Origin: an uncultured Anaerosacchariphilus sp.
GTDB lineage: Bacteria > Bacillota > Clostridia > Lachnospirales > Lachnospiraceae
Assembly: GCA_934373375.1 (NCBI GenBank)
Contig: CAKROP010000091.1
Coordinates: 1 to 7,541, forward strand
Direction: 5' to 3'
DNA: 7,541 bases
The stretch's first letter is position 1. Each line of letters begins with the position of its first letter. Under the pieces are notes generated by a model. That model searched no databases. It was not told the origin of the DNA and saw nothing but the letters and a program-made list of their open reading frames with translations. Positions 6,023 to 7,541 of this stretch are shown piece by piece. The translations under genes and the position numbers were made by a program.

Positions 6023-6047
6023 TATTTTTCCTATTTACGAATATAAT
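6019..6047 (+). promoter_or_regulatory. Strong sigma-A-like promoter of the ATPase gene
   Basis: The -35 TTGATA (6019-6024, 5 of 6), a 17-base spacer, and a perfect -10 TATAAT (6042-6047) make this the best promoter in the window. The -35 box contains the TGA stop codon of the DUF1622 gene (6020-6022). Transcription would start near 6054, within the first tandem repeat. Confidence 0.8.
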
Positions 6048-6088
6048 AATATCAAATCACGATTAGTCAAATCACGATTAGATATTAT
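6046..6088. repeat. Tandem 15-bp repeat inside an inverted repeat, likely operator
   Basis: TCAAATCACGATTAG occurs twice with no gap (6052-6066, 6067-6081). Each copy contains a dyad AATC-AC-GATT, with an outer C/G pair at 14 bases. An 8-base inverted repeat ATAATATC (6046-6053) / GATATTAT (6081-6088) brackets the pair and overlaps the -10 box. The array spans the predicted transcription start, so a DNA-binding protein here would repress the ATPase gene. Dyad centres are 15 bases apart, about one and a half helical turns. The ligand protein is unknown, and the site differs from the CTATATAG cluster near MarR. Confidence 0.7.
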
Positions 6089-6105
6089 CAGAAGGAGGAA
6101 GAGAT

Positions 6106-7541
6106 ATGTTCATTGGCAGAGAAGCCGAACTAAAATTTCTGAATGACAAATATGCGGAAAAGCAGGGCCAGCTCATCGTATTATATGGCAGACGCCGTGT
6201 TGGAAAGACAGAGACTCTCCGTGAATTCTGCAAAGGAAAGCCTCATGTTTTCTTTTCCTGCACCCAGACCACGGATCGGGTACAGCTCCGCAATTTTTCA
6301 GGCCGGATTCTGAAAGAGGATATCCCCGCACGCAATTATATTTCTGAGTTCGACGACTGGGAAAAAGCCTTTCGGGCAGTACTTGACCTCCCTTATGGCG
6401 ACCGGAAAAAGCTACTGGTCATTGACGAATTTCCTTATATGTGCCGTGGTAACCGAAGTATTCCTTCCATTTTACAGAATCTCTGGGACTCCGAGCTTCG
6501 GGGCAGCAATGTTATGATCATTCTCTGCGGCAGCGCCATGAGCTTTATGGAAAAAGAACTGCTTGCTGAAAAAAATCCACTCTATGGCAGGGCCACTGGC
6601 ATCTATAAGATGAAAGAAATGGGGTTCTATGATGCAGCCAAGTTCTTTCCCAATTATTCAGATCATGATAAGGTTCTTGCGTACGCTGTTCTCGGAGGAA
6701 TTCCACATTACCTGCGTCAATGGAATCCCGAATTCTCCGTCAGCGAAAATATTCAACGCAATATCCTGACAAAGGGCTGCATTCTGTACAGTGAGGTTGA
6801 TTTTTTGCTTCATCAGGAACTGCGGGAAACACCTATCTACAATTCCATTATCGAAACTGTCGCGCTTGGCAGTACCCGACTGAATGAAATCAGTCAGAAA
6901 TCTCTGATAGAAGACGCCTCAAAAACCAGTGTCTATCTGAAGAATCTGATAGAGCTCGGTATCGTAGAGCGCGAATTTTCTGTGGATGCCAAAGTAAAAG
7001 AGCACGCCAACTCCAACCGCGGAACTTATCGACTGACAGATAATTTCTTCCGGTTTTGGTATGCTTTCGGTTTTTCCAATTTTTCACAGCTCGAAGACGG
7101 GGATGTGGAAGGCGTTTATCAGTACGTGGTGGAACCGGCGCTTCATGAATTTGCGGCCTTGGCTTTTGAAGATATCTGCCGTGAATTTGTCCGTGAAATG
7201 CAGAAGAAAAACGAACTTCCTTTCCGTTATTCCAAAATGGGCCGCTGGACCGGTAAAACCACGGTGCGTGATAAAAACGCAGCCCACGGTTTGCGAACTG
7301 CTGAAACAGAAATTGATCTACTGTGCATAGACCGGAATGCAACGGAATATCTGGTGGGCGAGTGTAAATTCAAAGGAACTCCATTTTCTTACTCCGAATA
7401 CCTCGATACACTCGCAAAGCTTACTCCACTGAAGGAAAAGGCTCAATTCTACTATGCCCTGTTTTCGGAAAATGGTTTTGATGAAAAGCTTCTTAGCGAT
7501 GCGGCGGCAAATGGGACATTGCTTTTTTCATTGGAACAAAT
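6106..7541 (+). CDS. AAA ATPase, ATPase_2/DUF234 type, 3' end cut by window
   Basis: 478 complete codons are present with no stop, and the family usually runs about 450-490 residues, so little is probably missing. The N-terminus MFIGREAEL is the typical opening of COG1672 ATPases. Walker A is GRRRVGKT (28-35), Walker B LLVIDEF (103-109), and a sensor-like strand IILCGSAMSFM spans 138-148. GRATGIYKMKEMGFYDAAKF (161-180) and AVLGGIPHYL (194-203) match the usual lid region. A winged-helix-like stretch (about 240-300, ending in YLKNLIELGIVER) follows, then YRLTDNFFRFWY (308-319). The C-terminal DUF234 part has FE (354-355), EID (402-404) and GECK (418-421), which resembles a PD-(D/E)XK core, so nuclease activity is possible but unproven. 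The ribosome site GAAGGAGG is 7-8 bases upstream. It has its own strong promoter with a repeat operator. Codon use looks more AT-rich than in the exporter genes. Its biological role is unknown; defence or mobile-element links are speculation. Confidence 0.9.
   Translation, partial: MFIGREAELKFLNDKYAEKQGQLIVLYGRRRVGKTETLREFCKGKPHVFFSCTQTTDRVQLRNFSGRILKEDIPARNYISEFDDWEKAFRAVLDLPYGDRKKLLVIDEFPYMCRGNRSIPSILQNLWDSELRGSNVMIILCGSAMSFMEKELLAEKNPLYGRATGIYKMKEMGFYDAAKFFPNYSDHDKVLAYAVLGGIPHYLRQWNPEFSVSENIQRNILTKGCILYSEVDFLLHQELRETPIYNSIIETVALGSTRLNEISQKSLIEDASKTSVYLKNLIELGIVEREFSVDAKVKEHANSNRGTYRLTDNFFRFWYAFGFSNFSQLEDGDVEGVYQYVVEPALHEFAALAFEDICREFVREMQKKNELPFRYSKMGRWTGKTTVRDKNAAHGLRTAETEIDLLCIDRNATEYLVGECKFKGTPFSYSEYLDTLAKLTPLKEKAQFYYALFSENGFDEKLLSDAAANGTLLFSLEQ

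Noticed and set aside
6890..7342. Minus-strand 150-codon frame inside the ATPase gene
   Set aside because: The plus frame is continuous from 6106 to the end with Walker and DUF234 motifs; the minus frame has no domain and no ribosome site.

Overview
The window looks like chromosomal DNA from a Firmicute, most likely a Clostridia/Lachnospiraceae-type gut anaerobe. The reasons are strong AGGAGG-type ribosome binding sites on almost every gene, sigma-A-like promoters (TTGACA/TATAAT), a Gram-positive style lipoprotein, a MarR-controlled heterodimeric ABC exporter, and mid-range GC. This placement is an inference from style; no marker gene is present.

Minus strand, read right to left: a MarR-type repressor (5003-5521), two ABC exporter half-transporters (3243-4988 and 1327-3246), a small membrane protein with a C-terminal zinc ribbon (699-1094), and an Asn/Thr/Gly/Asp-rich lipoprotein (151-537). 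The repressor and the two ABC genes form a tight operon, with a 13-base gap and then an ATGA overlap. The ABC subunits carry complementary degenerate motifs, so they should form one heterodimeric exporter with one working and one degenerate ATP site. The MarR promoter is overlaid by a 9-4-9 inverted repeat plus a third half-copy, the probable autoregulatory operator. The 232-base gap between the second ABC gene and the zinc-ribbon gene has no gene but holds two strong secondary structures, one of them about 125 bases long. A bidirectional-type terminator (654-693) separates the zinc-ribbon gene from the lipoprotein, which has its own promoter.

Plus strand, diverging from MarR: a DUF1622 small membrane protein (5699-6022), then an AAA ATPase of the ATPase_2/DUF234 type (6106 to the window end, open at its 3' end). 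The ATPase has its own near-consensus promoter, whose -35 box overlaps the DUF1622 stop codon. Just downstream of the -10 box lies a perfect tandem 15-bp repeat flanked by an inverted repeat, placed where a repressor would bind. The ATPase C-terminus has an E-I-D...G-E-C-K pattern that resembles a PD-(D/E)XK nuclease core.

Most of the window is ordinary drug-exporter and housekeeping-type content. The parts that deserve a second look are the long palindromic leader at 1123-1248, the 11-residue repeat lipoprotein, the palindromic MarR operator cluster, and the ATPase/putative nuclease with its repeat-type operator. The first 90 bases and the outer end of the ATPase are cut by the window, so their contents are only partly knowable.
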